A DNA stretch of 64,000 nt from Sphingomonas sp. SCN 67-18 (GCF_001724715.1 NZ_MEFG01000027.1:64914-128913), one strand, 5' to 3'. Positions 26,509 to 34,979 are shown, counted from the first letter of the stretch. Numbers and translations are program-made. The notes: generated from the letters alone by a model not told the origin.

Positions 26509-28413
26509 ATGGATTTCAGAGATACGCAGGAAGGCGGCAACAGCGACGTGAACACCACCACCATCGAATCCCCTGCCCCCACTGCCCCGGACGCGGCCGA
26601 CGCGCCCGCCGGCGCGCGCCGCGCGCCCTACCCCGTCGAGGTCGATCATGGCCGCGACGCGCTGCTCACCGATTTCGGCAAGGAAACGCTGAACGACCGC
26701 TACCTGCTGCCCGGCGAGACCTATCAGGACCTCTTCGTCCGCGTCGCCAGCGCCTATGCCGACGATCAGGCGCACGCCCAGCGCATCTACGACTATATCT
26801 CGAAACTGTGGTTCATGCCGTCCACGCCGGTGCTGTCCAACGGCGGCACGGGGCGCGGCCTGCCCATTTCCTGCTACCTCAATTCCGTGCCCGACAGCCT
26901 GGAAGGCATTGTCGACACCTGGAACGAGAATGTCTGGCTGGCCTCGCGCGGGGGCGGCATCGGCACCTATTGGGGCAGCGTGCGCGGCATCGGCGAGCCG
27001 GTGGGCCTGAACGGCAAGACCAGCGGCATCATTCCGTTCGTGCGCGTAATGGATTCGCTGACGCTCGCAATCTCGCAGGGGTCGCTGCGCCGCGGGTCGG
27101 CCGCCTGCTATCTGGACATCTCCCACCCGGAGATCGAGGAGTTCCTGGAGATCCGCAAGCCGTCGGGCGATTTCAACCGCAAGGCGCTGAACCTGCACCA
27201 TGGCGTGCTGCTGACCGACGAGTTCATGGAGGCGGTGCGCGACGGCGCCAGCTTCACCCTGCGTTCCCCCAAGGACGGCAGCCAGCGGGGCGAGGTGGAC
27301 GCGCGTTCGCTGTTCCAGAAGCTGGTCGAGACCCGGCTGGCGACGGGCGAGCCCTATATCGTCTTCTCCGACACGGTGAACCGGGCGATGCCGAAGTTCC
27401 AGCGCGACGTCGGCCTGAAGGTGTCGACGTCCAATCTCTGTTCCGAAATCACCCTGCCCACGGGTCGCGACCAGCACGGGGTGGACAGGACGGCGGTATG
27501 CTGCCTGTCGTCGGTCAACCTGGAAACATGGGACGAATGGCATGACGATCCCCGGTTCATCGAGGATATCATGCGGTTCCTGGACAATGTGCTGACCGAC
27601 TATATCGACCGCGCCGAGCCGGGCATGGAGCGCGCCAAGTACAGCGCCTCGCGCGAGCGCTCCGTCGGGCTGGGGGTGATGGGTTTCCACAGCTTCCTGC
27701 AGGCGCGCGGCCTGCCCTTCGAAGGGGCGATGGCGAAAAGCTGGAACATGAAGATGTTCAAGCACATCTCCGCCCAGGCCAATGAAGCGTCGATGCACCT
27801 CGCCAATGAGCGCGGGCCGTGCCCGGACGCGGCGGACCAGGGCGTGATGGAGCGTTTTTCCTGCAAGATGGCGATCGCGCCGACCGCGTCGATCAGCATC
27901 ATCTGCGGCGGCACCAGCGCCTGCATCGAGCCGATCCCGGCCAATATCTACACCCACAAGACGCTGTCCGGCAGTTTCTCCATCCGCAACCCGCACCTGG
28001 AAAAGCTGCTGATCGAGAAATCGAAGAACAGCGAGGCGGTGTGGAATTCGATCCTGGAACAGGGCGGTTCGGTCCAGCATCTGGATTTCCTCAGCCAGGA
28101 GGAAAAGGACTGCTACAAGACCAGCTTCGAGATCGACCAGCGCTGGCTGCTCGAACTGGCGGCGGACCGCACCCCGTTTATCGACCAGGCGACCAGCCTC
28201 AACCTGTTCATCCCCGCCGACGTGGAGAAATGGGACCTGCTGATGCTCCATTTCCGCGCGTGGGAGCTGGGCATCAAGTCGCTCTATTATCTGCGGTCCA
28301 AATCCGTGCAGCGCGCGGGTTTCGCGGGCGGGGTGGAAGCGGACAACACGCCCGAGCTGAAGAAGATCGACGTCGAGAGCACGGATTACGACGAATGCCT
28401 GGCCTGCCAGTGA
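26509..28413 (+). CDS. nrdA: Ribonucleoside-diphosphate reductase class I, alpha (large) subunit
   Basis: 634 residues from ATG 26509; the frame extends to 26407 without homology. Reduces ribonucleotides to deoxyribonucleotides with NrdB. Active-site Cys are visible: SCYLNS (~121), the thiyl Cys in NLCSEIT (~310, with the NxCxE pattern) and CCLSSVNLE (~331), and the C-terminal redox pair ECLACQ. Also CKMAIAPTASISIICGGTSA and YYLRSKS. There is no N-terminal ATP-cone, so the dATP activity switch seems absent. Unusually, an opposing DUF2171 gene separates it from nrdB. Confidence 0.95.
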   Translation: MDFRDTQEGGNSDVNTTTIESPAPTAPDAADAPAGARRAPYPVEVDHGRDALLTDFGKETLNDRYLLPGETYQDLFVRVASAYADDQAHAQRIYDYISKLWFMPSTPVLSNGGTGRGLPISCYLNSVPDSLEGIVDTWNENVWLASRGGGIGTYWGSVRGIGEPVGLNGKTSGIIPFVRVMDSLTLAISQGSLRRGSAACYLDISHPEIEEFLEIRKPSGDFNRKALNLHHGVLLTDEFMEAVRDGASFTLRSPKDGSQRGEVDARSLFQKLVETRLATGEPYIVFSDTVNRAMPKFQRDVGLKVSTSNLCSEITLPTGRDQHGVDRTAVCCLSSVNLETWDEWHDDPRFIEDIMRFLDNVLTDYIDRAEPGMERAKYSASRERSVGLGVMGFHSFLQARGLPFEGAMAKSWNMKMFKHISAQANEASMHLANERGPCPDAADQGVMERFSCKMAIAPTASISIICGGTSACIEPIPANIYTHKTLSGSFSIRNPHLEKLLIEKSKNSEAVWNSILEQGGSVQHLDFLSQEEKDCYKTSFEIDQRWLLELAADRTPFIDQATSLNLFIPADVEKWDLLMLHFRAWELGIKSLYYLRSKSVQRAGFAGGVEADNTPELKKIDVESTDYDECLACQ

Positions 28414-28422
28414 GACAGGCCA

Positions 28423-28446
28423 CCCTCCCCCCGCGCGGGGGGAGGG
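28423..28446. terminator. GC palindrome after nrdA, possible bidirectional terminator
   Basis: CCCTCCCCCC-GCGC-GGGGGGAGGG is a perfect 10-bp stem with a 4-base loop between the convergent nrdA and DUF2171 genes. It lacks a T-tract, so it may be a dispersed GC-rich intergenic repeat rather than a terminator. Confidence 0.45.
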
Positions 28447-28454
28447 CCGGCCGC

Positions 28455-28682
28455 TCAGTCTTCCTCGAACATCACTGCGACGGCGGCGTTGGCGCTCAGC
28501 CGCACCTTGTCCCCCTCCACGTCGGCGATCAGGCCGCTGCTGATATAGTGGTGCCGCCCGTCTCCGCTGTCTTTCCGGGTCAGCTTGATGCGATCGCCAT
28601 CGACATGGTCGATCGTGCCGACATGCACGCCGTCTGCGCCGATGACTTCCATATGTTCCTTGATCCGGCCGGTCTGCGTCAT
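28455..28682 (-). CDS. DUF2171 domain protein
   Basis: 75 residues from ATG 28682 (MTQTGRIKEHMEVIGADG); an upstream in-frame ATG at 28742 adds no homology and GGAGATGG lies just before 28682. Pattern HMEVIGADGVHVGTIDHVDG, DRIKLTRKD and HHYISSGLIADVEGDKV is typical of DUF2171, a PRC-barrel-like small fold of unknown role. It lies between nrdA and nrdB on the opposite strand. Confidence 0.85.
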   Translation of the reverse strand: MTQTGRIKEHMEVIGADGVHVGTIDHVDGDRIKLTRKDSGDGRHHYISSGLIADVEGDKVRLSANAAVAVMFEED

Positions 28683-28783
28683 GGTCCATCTCCTTGCGTG
28701 ATGAGAGCTGTTGAACGCCCCGCCCGGCCCTTCGTTTCCCATCCAGCCCGTTAATCGAACCCGATAGAACCAGGATCCGTCCC

Positions 28784-29839
28784 ATGTCGCTCACCGAAGC
28801 CCGCACCCAGTACAAGCCCTTCGAATATCCCTGGGCCTATGAATTCTGGAAGCGCCAGCAGCAGATCCACTGGATGCCGGAGGAAGTGCCGCTGGGCGAG
28901 GATTGCCGCGACTGGGCGCAGAAGCTGACCGACCATGAGCGCAACCTGCTGACCCAGATCTTCCGCTTCTTCACCCAGGCGGACATCGAGGTGCAGAATT
29001 GCTATCACGAGCAATATGGCCGCGTGTTCAAGCCGGTCGAGATCAAGATGATGCTGGCCGCCTTCTCCAACATGGAGACGGTGCACATCGCCGCTTATTC
29101 CCACCTGCTCGACACGATCGGCATGCCGGAGAGCGAATATGGCATGTTCCTTCAATATAAGGAGATGAAGGACAAGCACGACTATCTCTCCACCTTCGGC
29201 GTCGACAGCGACGAGGATATCGCCCGCACGCTGGCCATGTTCGGCGGCTTCACCGAGGGGCTTCAGCTGTTCGCCAGCTTCGCGATGCTGATGAACTTCC
29301 CGCGCTTCAACAAGATGAAGGGCATGGGCCAGATCATCAGCTGGTCGGTGCGCGACGAAAGCCTGCACTGCGAAGGCATCACCAAGCTGTTCCACGCCTT
29401 CTGCGCGGAACGCGACTGCCTGACCTCCGCGGTGCGCCGCGACATTCGCGACATGTGCCACACCACCGTTGGGCTGGAGGACGCCTTCATCGACCTGGCG
29501 TTCGAACAGGGGCCGGTGCCCGGCATGACCGCCAAGGACATCAAGCGCTACATCCGCTACATCGCAGACTGGCGGCTGGGCCAGCTGGGCATGAAGCCGA
29601 TGTTCATGATCGAGGAACACCCGCTGCCCTGGCTCGCGCCGCTGCTGAACGGGGTGGAGCACGCCAATTTCTTCGAAACCCGCGCCACCGAATATTCAAA
29701 GGCCGCCACGCGGGGCAATTGGGGCGAGGTCTGGGAAAGCTTCGACCGCCGCAAGAAAGCCGGCGCCAACGACACGGCCGACGAAGCCGCGCCGGAAGGC
29801 GACGACATGTTCACCCGCGCGGGGCTGGCGGCGGAATAA
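28784..29839 (+). CDS. nrdB: Ribonucleoside-diphosphate reductase class I, beta (small) subunit
   Basis: 351 residues. Ferritin-like metal-site ligands are visible in ADIEVQNCYHEQYG (Glu, His), FSNMETVHIAAYS (Glu, His) and SVRDESLHCEGITK (Glu, His). It generates the radical used by NrdA. The C-terminal ~30 residues (AANDTADEAAPEGDDMFTRA) are acidic and presumably provide the flexible tail that docks on NrdA. It has its own promoter space of ~100 bases because an antisense gene separates it from nrdA. Confidence 0.95.
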   Translation: MSLTEARTQYKPFEYPWAYEFWKRQQQIHWMPEEVPLGEDCRDWAQKLTDHERNLLTQIFRFFTQADIEVQNCYHEQYGRVFKPVEIKMMLAAFSNMETVHIAAYSHLLDTIGMPESEYGMFLQYKEMKDKHDYLSTFGVDSDEDIARTLAMFGGFTEGLQLFASFAMLMNFPRFNKMKGMGQIISWSVRDESLHCEGITKLFHAFCAERDCLTSAVRRDIRDMCHTTVGLEDAFIDLAFEQGPVPGMTAKDIKRYIRYIADWRLGQLGMKPMFMIEEHPLPWLAPLLNGVEHANFFETRATEYSKAATRGNWGEVWESFDRRKKAGANDTADEAAPEGDDMFTRAGLAAE

Positions 29840-29908
29840 GGCTTCCGCCAGTCCGCCTGCCGGCGCGACACGGCACGATACTGCCCGCGCCACCCGCAAA
29901 AGCCGTAT

Positions 29909-29943
29909 GGCCCCGCCGCGTCGCCAACCGACGCCGCGGGGCC
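29909..29943. terminator. Hairpin terminator between nrdB and 29950 gene
   Basis: Arms GGCCCCGCCGCGTCG and CGACGCCGCGGGGCC pair over 15 positions with one mismatch and a 5-base loop, followed on the forward strand by GTTTCTT. It serves the convergent nrdB and the unknown exported-protein gene. Confidence 0.75.
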
Positions 29944-29949
29944 GTTTCT

Positions 29950-30669
29950 TCAGGGCATCACTTTCTTCTGCACATATTCGACGAAATCCTTCGAGAAGGC
30001 GTCGCGCAGCTCATCCTTGGCGACCTGAACGTTCTCGGCCGATTTGGGCGGGAAGAGTTCGAGCGGGTTTTTGACCTGCCCGGTCGCCGTCTTCTTCGCC
30101 TGCGGCTTGTCGCCGAATTCGCGGTAGATCCACCCGGTGAACAGGTTGCTGCCGTATAGCGCCGCCTTGTGATAGAAAATGTGGGTCGTGATCAGCTCGG
30201 CATAGCAGCCGCTTTTTGAATCGGTGAGCCGCCTGCCCGCCTTGATCTCCGCGTTCATCGCCTTCCACCGGGCCTTCAGTTCGGGATGGGCCTTGAAATC
30301 CTCTTTGAACGGCGTCGGCTCCTCCAGCACGATGCGATAGCCGTCCAGCTTGAGCGTGCGGGTGAGGCCGGCCTTGTCGAGTTCGGCCATCTGGACGTCC
30401 GGACCGAGATAATCGGCCATCAGATCCTTGACGCTCGCCACCCGGCCCTCATGGACGGCCATATCGGTCAGCACACCGACCACGCCGAAGCCGGACAGTA
30501 GCCCCATGTTCAGCCCCAGATAATTATGCGTGGGCCACACGTGCAGTTCGCAGCCCGCATCAGCCGCGGGAGCGACGGGAGCCTCCGCAGCCATATCCTG
30601 CGCCGCCAGCGGCGTTGCAATGAAGGCGCCGGCCGCCAGCGCGGCCAGAAATGATGGTTTGATCGTCAT
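29950..30669 (-). CDS. Exported conserved hypothetical protein
   Basis: 239 residues with a signal peptide (~1-23, ATPLAAQ), then a short Ala-rich segment and CELHVWPTHNYLGLNMGLLS. The mature domain contains a single other Cys (DSKSGCYAELITTHIFYHKA), possibly disulfide-bonded to the first, and ends with a Lys-rich amphipathic region (KDFVEYVQKKVMP). I do not recognise the family. No operon partner; the upstream gap is AT-rich near 30705-30718. Confidence 0.75.
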   Translation of the reverse strand: MTIKPSFLAALAAGAFIATPLAAQDMAAEAPVAPAADAGCELHVWPTHNYLGLNMGLLSGFGVVGVLTDMAVHEGRVASVKDLMADYLGPDVQMAELDKAGLTRTLKLDGYRIVLEEPTPFKEDFKAHPELKARWKAMNAEIKAGRRLTDSKSGCYAELITTHIFYHKAALYGSNLFTGWIYREFGDKPQAKKTATGQVKNPLELFPPKSAENVQVAKDELRDAFSKDFVEYVQKKVMP

Positions 30670-30771
30670 GTCATCCCCCGGTTTCGGAGCGGGATGATTT
30701 CCAGATTAAATGATTATTAGCAACCGCTTGTTGGCGCTGTGCGTGGCGTGGCGATACGGTTGGCGGGCCGG

Positions 30772-31377
30772 TCAGTCGCACCAGCTCCGCCGTCCGCCTT
30801 CCCAGCGGCGGGCAAGGCCCTCGCTGACCAGCATCGCGCCGAGCGATGCCCCGTCGCGGGTGACGATGCGGAGCTTGCGGCCGTAGCGATCGACATCGCG
30901 GTCCCCCGTCTCCAGCGCCACCGGCCCGGCGTTCAGCAAGGCGTGGAGCCGCCGGGTCGCGCGGGCGCCGAGATCGGCCTCACGGGCGCAGCGGGCGGGG
31001 TGGGTTTCCGGCGCATCGATATCCGCGACACGGATCTTCTCGCCGTCCATCCAGAAAGTATCGCCGTCCACCACGCAATTGCGGCCGCCGCCGCTATGGC
31101 AGAAGCCGAAACGCCGGGACACGGCTGAGGCGACGACGCCCGGCGGCACGACGCCCGCTGCTCCGTCCGCGGACGGGCTGCTCTCCGCCAGCGGCTGGAC
31201 GATCGGCGCCGGCGCGGGCGGCCCACCGCCGCCGCCGTTTCCGCTGAAATGGAACAGGCCAAGGCCCAGCAGCACGCCGACGATGACGGTGATCGCCAGT
31301 TCACCAAGGCCGATGCCGCGCCGCGCGTCCCGGCGCGTGCCCCGGCCCCTCCATTCCTGCCTGCGCCTTGCGCCCAA
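30772..31377 (-). CDS. Thermonuclease (SNase-like) family protein with N-terminal anchor
   Basis: 201 residues from a TTG at 31377 with AGGGGTGAT upstream; no ATG is available in frame and an in-frame stop lies just before. An Arg-rich start is followed by a membrane helix (LAITVIVGVLLGLGLF, ~28-45), a Gly/Pro linker, and an SNase fold: CVVDGDTFWMDGEKIRVADIDAPE, GARATRRLHALLNAG and GRKLRIVTRDGASLGAMLV. Catalytic Arg/Asp/Glu positions are largely present (RVADIDAPE; DRYGRKL). Exposed to the periplasm. Could be a nuclease or a non-catalytic relative. Confidence 0.85.
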   Translation of the reverse strand: MGARRRQEWRGRGTRRDARRGIGLGELAITVIVGVLLGLGLFHFSGNGGGGGPPAPAPIVQPLAESSPSADGAAGVVPPGVVASAVSRRFGFCHSGGGRNCVVDGDTFWMDGEKIRVADIDAPETHPARCAREADLGARATRRLHALLNAGPVALETGDRDVDRYGRKLRIVTRDGASLGAMLVSEGLARRWEGGRRSWCD

Positions 31378-31457
31378 CCCACATCACCCCTGCCCGAGCA
31401 TGACGGCGCAGCCTAGGCCCGCCGGCTGAAACAGGGGGTTAACCGCCCGGCGCTGCG

Positions 31458-31874
31458 CTAGCGGGCAAATGCTCCATTCCCGACAAAACCGAGCTTGGTC
31501 ACCCCGGCGCGCTTCACGGCGGCGAGGGTGCTGTCAAAGCGTTCGTAACGCGCCTCGCCGTCGGTCTGCATCAGCAGCAGCGCGTCCGGGTCTTTCCGCA
31601 TCGCCGCCAGCGCGCCGGGCAGCGCCGCGTCGCTCGTCGCAACGCCATCGAAGCTGAGGCTGCCGTCGGCGGCAAGATCGAGCCGGTGGGTGACCGGCGG
31701 CGCGCCCGTGGCGGGGCCGGCTTGGGGCAGGTCTATCGCCACCTTGTGGGTCTGCATGGGGATGGTGATGATGAACATGATGAGCAGCACCAGCAGCACG
31801 TCGATGAGCGGCGTGGTGTTCATGGTGCTGAACGGCTGGGGTTCGGCCGGGACGGCAGTGGCGAAGCGACGCAT
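31458..31874 (-). CDS. exbD: ExbD/TolR-type biopolymer transport protein (orphan)
   Basis: 138 residues: short cytoplasmic start, one membrane helix with the proton-channel Asp in TPLIDVLLVLLIMFIITIP (~20-38), and a periplasmic domain (RLDLAADGSLSFDGVATSD, YERFDSTLAAVKRAGVTKLG). It should partner an ExbB and TonB, but neither lies beside it; the only TonB in the window is at 41203-41940. A palindrome stands just upstream. Confidence 0.85.
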   Translation of the reverse strand: MRRFATAVPAEPQPFSTMNTTPLIDVLLVLLIMFIITIPMQTHKVAIDLPQAGPATGAPPVTHRLDLAADGSLSFDGVATSDAALPGALAAMRKDPDALLLMQTDGEARYERFDSTLAAVKRAGVTKLGFVGNGAFAR

Positions 31875-31892
31875 CTTCCTCTCCCTCGTGTA

Positions 31893-31912
31893 TGTGACAT
31901 GATATCATCACA
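31893..31912 (-). promoter_or_regulatory. Palindrome upstream of exbD
   Basis: Arms TGTGA and TCACA separated by 10 bases that themselves contain ATGATATCAT, ending 19 bases before the exbD ATG. Candidate operator or promoter element; the spacing differs from the Crp consensus (N6). Confidence 0.35.
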
Positions 31913-31947
31913 ATACGGGAGAGCGGTCAAGCCGTTGCTGGGGCCGA

Positions 31948-32229
31948 TTATTCTGCCCAGCCGTCGATCCTGAGCAGCTTGTCCCGGCCCGTCTCGCCCC
32001 GCGCGATGGTGATCGTCGAACGGGGCACGTCAAGCGCCCGGGCGACGAGCGCGATCACCGCCTTGTTGGCCTTGCCGTCCTCCGGCGCGGTGGTGACGTG
32101 GACGCGCAGCCGCGCCGGGCGATCCGCCGTCGCCGGCTCCACGGCGATCCGGTCCGCCGCCGCGCGCGGCGTCACCCTGAGCGCGACCAGGCCGTCAGCG
32201 CTGACCAGCGCCCGCGCCTCCGCCATCAT
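31948..32229 (-). CDS. DUF167 (YggU) family protein
   Basis: 93 residues. Family motifs LRVTPRAAADRIAVEP, LRVHVTTAPEDGKANKAVIALVARALDVP and TIARGETGRDKLLRI fit YggU/DUF167, a small alpha/beta protein of unknown function that is usually found beside YggT. Starts with two adjacent ATGs overlapping the stop of the preceding gene, so it is translationally coupled to the YdeI gene. Confidence 0.88.
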   Translation of the reverse strand: MMAEARALVSADGLVALRVTPRAAADRIAVEPATADRPARLRVHVTTAPEDGKANKAVIALVARALDVPRSTITIARGETGRDKLLRIDGWAE

Positions 32230-32837
32230 CGTTCATATTTCCAGTGCCGCGCCTTGCCCTCCGCCAGCCAGGCGACCGACTGGGCGATGCGCGCCGCGCG
32301 GGTTTCGGCGCGCTTCGCCTCAGTCACCCACTCCAGATAGTCGCGCTGCTTGCCGGGCGGAAAGGCATGGAACTGCGCCTGCGCCGCCGGCGCGGCCGCC
32401 AGCGCGGCGCCGAAATCGTCCGGCATCGGGATGGGCGCGCGGGGTGCCGCCTTGCGTGTGGCGGGCACGCCCGCATCCACCAGCGCCATCGCATCATGGA
32501 CCAATGCGGTCAGCGCGGCGGCGTCGGGCAGGTCGGCAATGCCGGTCAGCCGGCCGAACTGGCCCATCGTTTCACTTCCGGTCTTATTCCGCTGGCTTTC
32601 CCGCCCGGCTTGCGTCACCATATCGCCGTGCCAGAAGGACAGCGCCGCATGCCCTTTGAACGCAGCCATCATGCAGAGGATCTGCTTGTTGTAGACGAAG
32701 CTGGGAGCGCCCCATTTCAGCGTCTCCTGCGCCTGCGGGCACGCCGCGTGGACAAGCTCCCTCAGGTGGCGCAGGATCGGCTGCGCGAAGGGCGCCGCCC
32801 GCTCGATATAGGCCGTGACCCGGTCATCCCGCTGCAT
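32226..32837 (-). CDS. YdeI/OmpD-associated family protein (DUF1801 plus OmdA)
   Basis: About 203 residues from ATG 32837, which has GGAGG at good spacing; ATGs at 32843 and further upstream are alternatives. The N-terminal DUF1801/YdhG fold (PILRHLRELVHAACPQAQET, LKWGAPSFVYNKQILCMMA) is followed by the YdeI tail (IPMPDDFGAALAAAPAAQAQ, FPPGKQRDYLEWVTEAKRAE, TRAARIAQSVAWLAEGKARH). Role unknown. Overlaps the YggU gene. Confidence 0.85.
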   Translation of the reverse strand: MQRDDRVTAYIERAAPFAQPILRHLRELVHAACPQAQETLKWGAPSFVYNKQILCMMAAFKGHAALSFWHGDMVTQAGRESQRNKTGSETMGQFGRLTGIADLPDAAALTALVHDAMALVDAGVPATRKAAPRAPIPMPDDFGAALAAAPAAQAQFHAFPPGKQRDYLEWVTEAKRAETRAARIAQSVAWLAEGKARHWKYER

Positions 32838-32962
32838 CGCCATTCCCTCCGTCGCCATCGCGCCCCGCGCCAAACCCGGCCCTTTGCGGGCGGGTTTACG
32901 AGTTGCTTACCCTCTTTGACGTACAGGGGCGCAGGACAGGCGGAAAGGGGGACGACATAGCC

Positions 32963-33289
32963 ATGCGGATTGCTGCCCGCCTTGCCCTCGAAAGACCCTT
33001 TTCGGACGATCGCCGCGTGACGCGCGAGCCGGTGACGGTGCGCGCCACCATGCGCGCGCTCGGTTATCACGGCATCGACGTCGTCGTGCGCACCATTTCC
33101 CCGCAGGGTTTTTCCGCCGAGACGAACGGCGATTTTCCGCCCGGATCCTATGTGCGCCTGCGCCTGCCCGGCCTCGGCGCGGTCCACGCCAAAATCGTGT
33201 GGACCAAGGACAGTCAGGTTGGCGGCGAGTTCCTGAACATGGTAGAACCCAACCGGCTCGGCCGGATCATCGGATTGACCGCGCAATGA
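32963..33289 (+). CDS. Single PilZ domain protein
   Basis: 108 residues from ATG 32963; the frame is open further upstream but without homology. The pattern DDRRVTREPVTVRATM (RxxxR-like), DVVVRTISPQGFSAET (D/NxSxxG variant) and GSYVRLRLPGLGAVHAKIVWTK is that of PilZ c-di-GMP receptors as found in sphingomonads. The second motif is SPQG rather than the standard D/N-x-S-x-x-G, so ligand binding is not certain. Confidence 0.75.
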   Translation: MRIAARLALERPFSDDRRVTREPVTVRATMRALGYHGIDVVVRTISPQGFSAETNGDFPPGSYVRLRLPGLGAVHAKIVWTKDSQVGGEFLNMVEPNRLGRIIGLTAQ

Positions 33290-33313
33290 ATGCATGCCCG
33301 CTCCACAATGCTG

Positions 33314-33329
33314 TGGACATCAATGTCAA
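33314..33329. promoter_or_regulatory. Imperfect inverted repeat upstream of P450
   Basis: TGGACAT-CA-ATGTCAA pairs in six of seven positions and lies 28 bases before the P450 ATG. Candidate operator; no cognate regulator is adjacent. Confidence 0.3.
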
Positions 33330-33356
33330 TAACGGTAGACTTGCGGGAGGAAGGGC

Positions 33357-34721
33357 ATGACCTTGGCGCGCAACTTCAAGAACAATCCCCACTGGCTTCC
33401 CGCCAACCCGCCGGACACGCTGTCCGACGTGCCGGGCGAGGATGGCTGGCCCGTGGTCGGCACCACGCTGGCGCTGCTCAGCGATCCGCCCGCCTTCACC
33501 CAGCGCATGTACGAGACCTATGGTCCGGTCTATCGTTCGAACAGTTTCGGCGGCCGGCTGGTCACCCTGCTGGGCGCGGACGCCAACGAGCTGGTGCTGT
33601 TCGACCGGGAAAAGCTGTTCTCGTCCGAACAGGGCTGGGGCCCGATGCTGAACCTGGTGTTCCCGCGCGGGCTGATGCTGATGGATTTCGAGCAGCACCG
33701 CGTCCACCGCCGCACCCTTTCCACCGCATTCAAGCCGGAGCCGATGCGGCTCTACGCCGACGCGCTGAACGAGGGGATTGCCGAGCGCGTCGCGCAGTGG
33801 GGCGGCACGGATTTCGCCTTCTATCCCGCCATCAAGCAGCTGACGCTCGATCTGGCCGCCGTTTCCTTCCTGGGCATTCCCTGGGGACCGGAAGCGCAGC
33901 GGATCAACCAGGCCTTTGTCGACATGGTGGCGGCCACCATCGCGGTGGTGCGCGTGCCGCTGCCGGGCACGGCCATGGGCCGCGGCGTCGCGGGGCGCAG
34001 TTTCCTGGTCCAATATTTCCGGCGCGAGATCCCCGAACGCCGGGCCGGCGACGCGCAGGACATTTTCAGCCAGCTCTGCCGCGCCAGCCATGAGGATGGC
34101 ACGCTGCTGACCGATGACGAGATCATCGACCATATGAATTTCCTGATGATGGCGGCGCATGACACCATCACCTCCTCCGTCACCTCGATGGTCAACCTGC
34201 TCGGCCAGAACCCGGACTGGCAGGACCGGCTGCGCGCGGAGATGCAGGCCCTTGGCCTGAACGGCACCGCCCTGCCCTATGAGCGGCTGGGCGAGCTGAC
34301 GCTGACCGAATATGCGTTCAAGGAATCGCTGCGGCTGATGCCGCCGGTGCCGTCGCTGCCGCGCCGCGCGCTGCGCCCGTTCAGCCATGGCGGCTATGAT
34401 TTTCCGGCCGGCACCTTCGTCGGCATCCAGCCGTCCTTCACGCACCGCATGGAAGAATATTGGCCGGACCCCGAACGGTTCGACCCGATGCGCTTCGAGC
34501 CGGAGGCGACGCGCAACCGCCACAAATATGCCTGGGTGCCGTTCGGCGGCGGGGCGCATATGTGCCTTGGCCTGCACTTCGCCTATATGCAGATGAAAAT
34601 CCTGTTCTATCATATCCTTATGAACAACCAGATCCTGCTCGGCGCGAGCAGCGGCAAATGGCAGGCATGGCCTATCCCGAAGCCGCGCGACGGCCTGCCG
34701 GTGCGGCTCCAGCCGCTCTGA
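33357..34721 (+). CDS. Cytochrome P450
   Basis: 454 residues, soluble type. I-helix oxygen-activation motif AAHDTITSS (~266), K-helix ExxR in FKESLRLMPP (~322), and heme loop FGGGAHMCLGLHFA with the axial Cys near 403. The overall style resembles the CYP120/CYP26-like bacterial group rather than CYP101. It is a monooxygenase for a hydrophobic substrate such as a terpenoid, fatty acid or sterol (inference). GGGAGGAAGGGC precedes the ATG. No ferredoxin or reductase gene lies next to it, so electrons come from elsewhere. Confidence 0.93.
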   Translation: MTLARNFKNNPHWLPANPPDTLSDVPGEDGWPVVGTTLALLSDPPAFTQRMYETYGPVYRSNSFGGRLVTLLGADANELVLFDREKLFSSEQGWGPMLNLVFPRGLMLMDFEQHRVHRRTLSTAFKPEPMRLYADALNEGIAERVAQWGGTDFAFYPAIKQLTLDLAAVSFLGIPWGPEAQRINQAFVDMVAATIAVVRVPLPGTAMGRGVAGRSFLVQYFRREIPERRAGDAQDIFSQLCRASHEDGTLLTDDEIIDHMNFLMMAAHDTITSSVTSMVNLLGQNPDWQDRLRAEMQALGLNGTALPYERLGELTLTEYAFKESLRLMPPVPSLPRRALRPFSHGGYDFPAGTFVGIQPSFTHRMEEYWPDPERFDPMRFEPEATRNRHKYAWVPFGGGAHMCLGLHFAYMQMKILFYHILMNNQILLGASSGKWQAWPIPKPRDGLPVRLQPL

Positions 34722-34778
34722 GCCTTGCCGGCGGGACCGTTCATCCTGCGTAAAGCCCACCCCCGCCATGCCGCGGCG

Positions 34779-34979
34779 ATGGCGAGACTCATCGTGATCG
34801 CGATTGCCGCTGCCGGCGCATTGTCGATGCCGTCCGTTGCCCGGGCGGCGCCCGGCAATGCCTGCGATACGGCCGTCACCGCCCCCGCGCGCGACAAGGC
34901 GGCGGCGGGCGCCGACAAGGCGGTCCGGCCCGTCACCCCGCCCAAAAACGTCACGTCCCGCCGCTACATATTGATGTAG
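34779..34979 (+). CDS. Possible small exported protein
   Basis: 66 residues from ATG 34779: a good signal peptide (MARLIVIAIAAAGALSMPSV, then ARAAPG) and a short Lys/Ala-rich mature part ending NVTSRRYILM. One Cys. I recognise no family and the ribosome site is weak, so the gene is only probable. It lies between the P450 and DUF4893 genes on the same strand. Confidence 0.4.
   Translation: MARLIVIAIAAAGALSMPSVARAAPGNACDTAVTAPARDKAAAGADKAVRPVTPPKNVTSRRYILM

Noticed and set aside
26452-28815. A 787-codon reverse frame opposite nrdA
   Set aside because: nrdA motifs are unmistakable on the forward strand; the reverse frame only mirrors codon bias.
30701-30722. Possible Fur box before the 29950-30669 gene (TTGCTAATAATCATT on the reverse strand)
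   Set aside because: Only one half resembles the Fur-like boxes of the siderophore cluster, and the symmetric partner half is poor.
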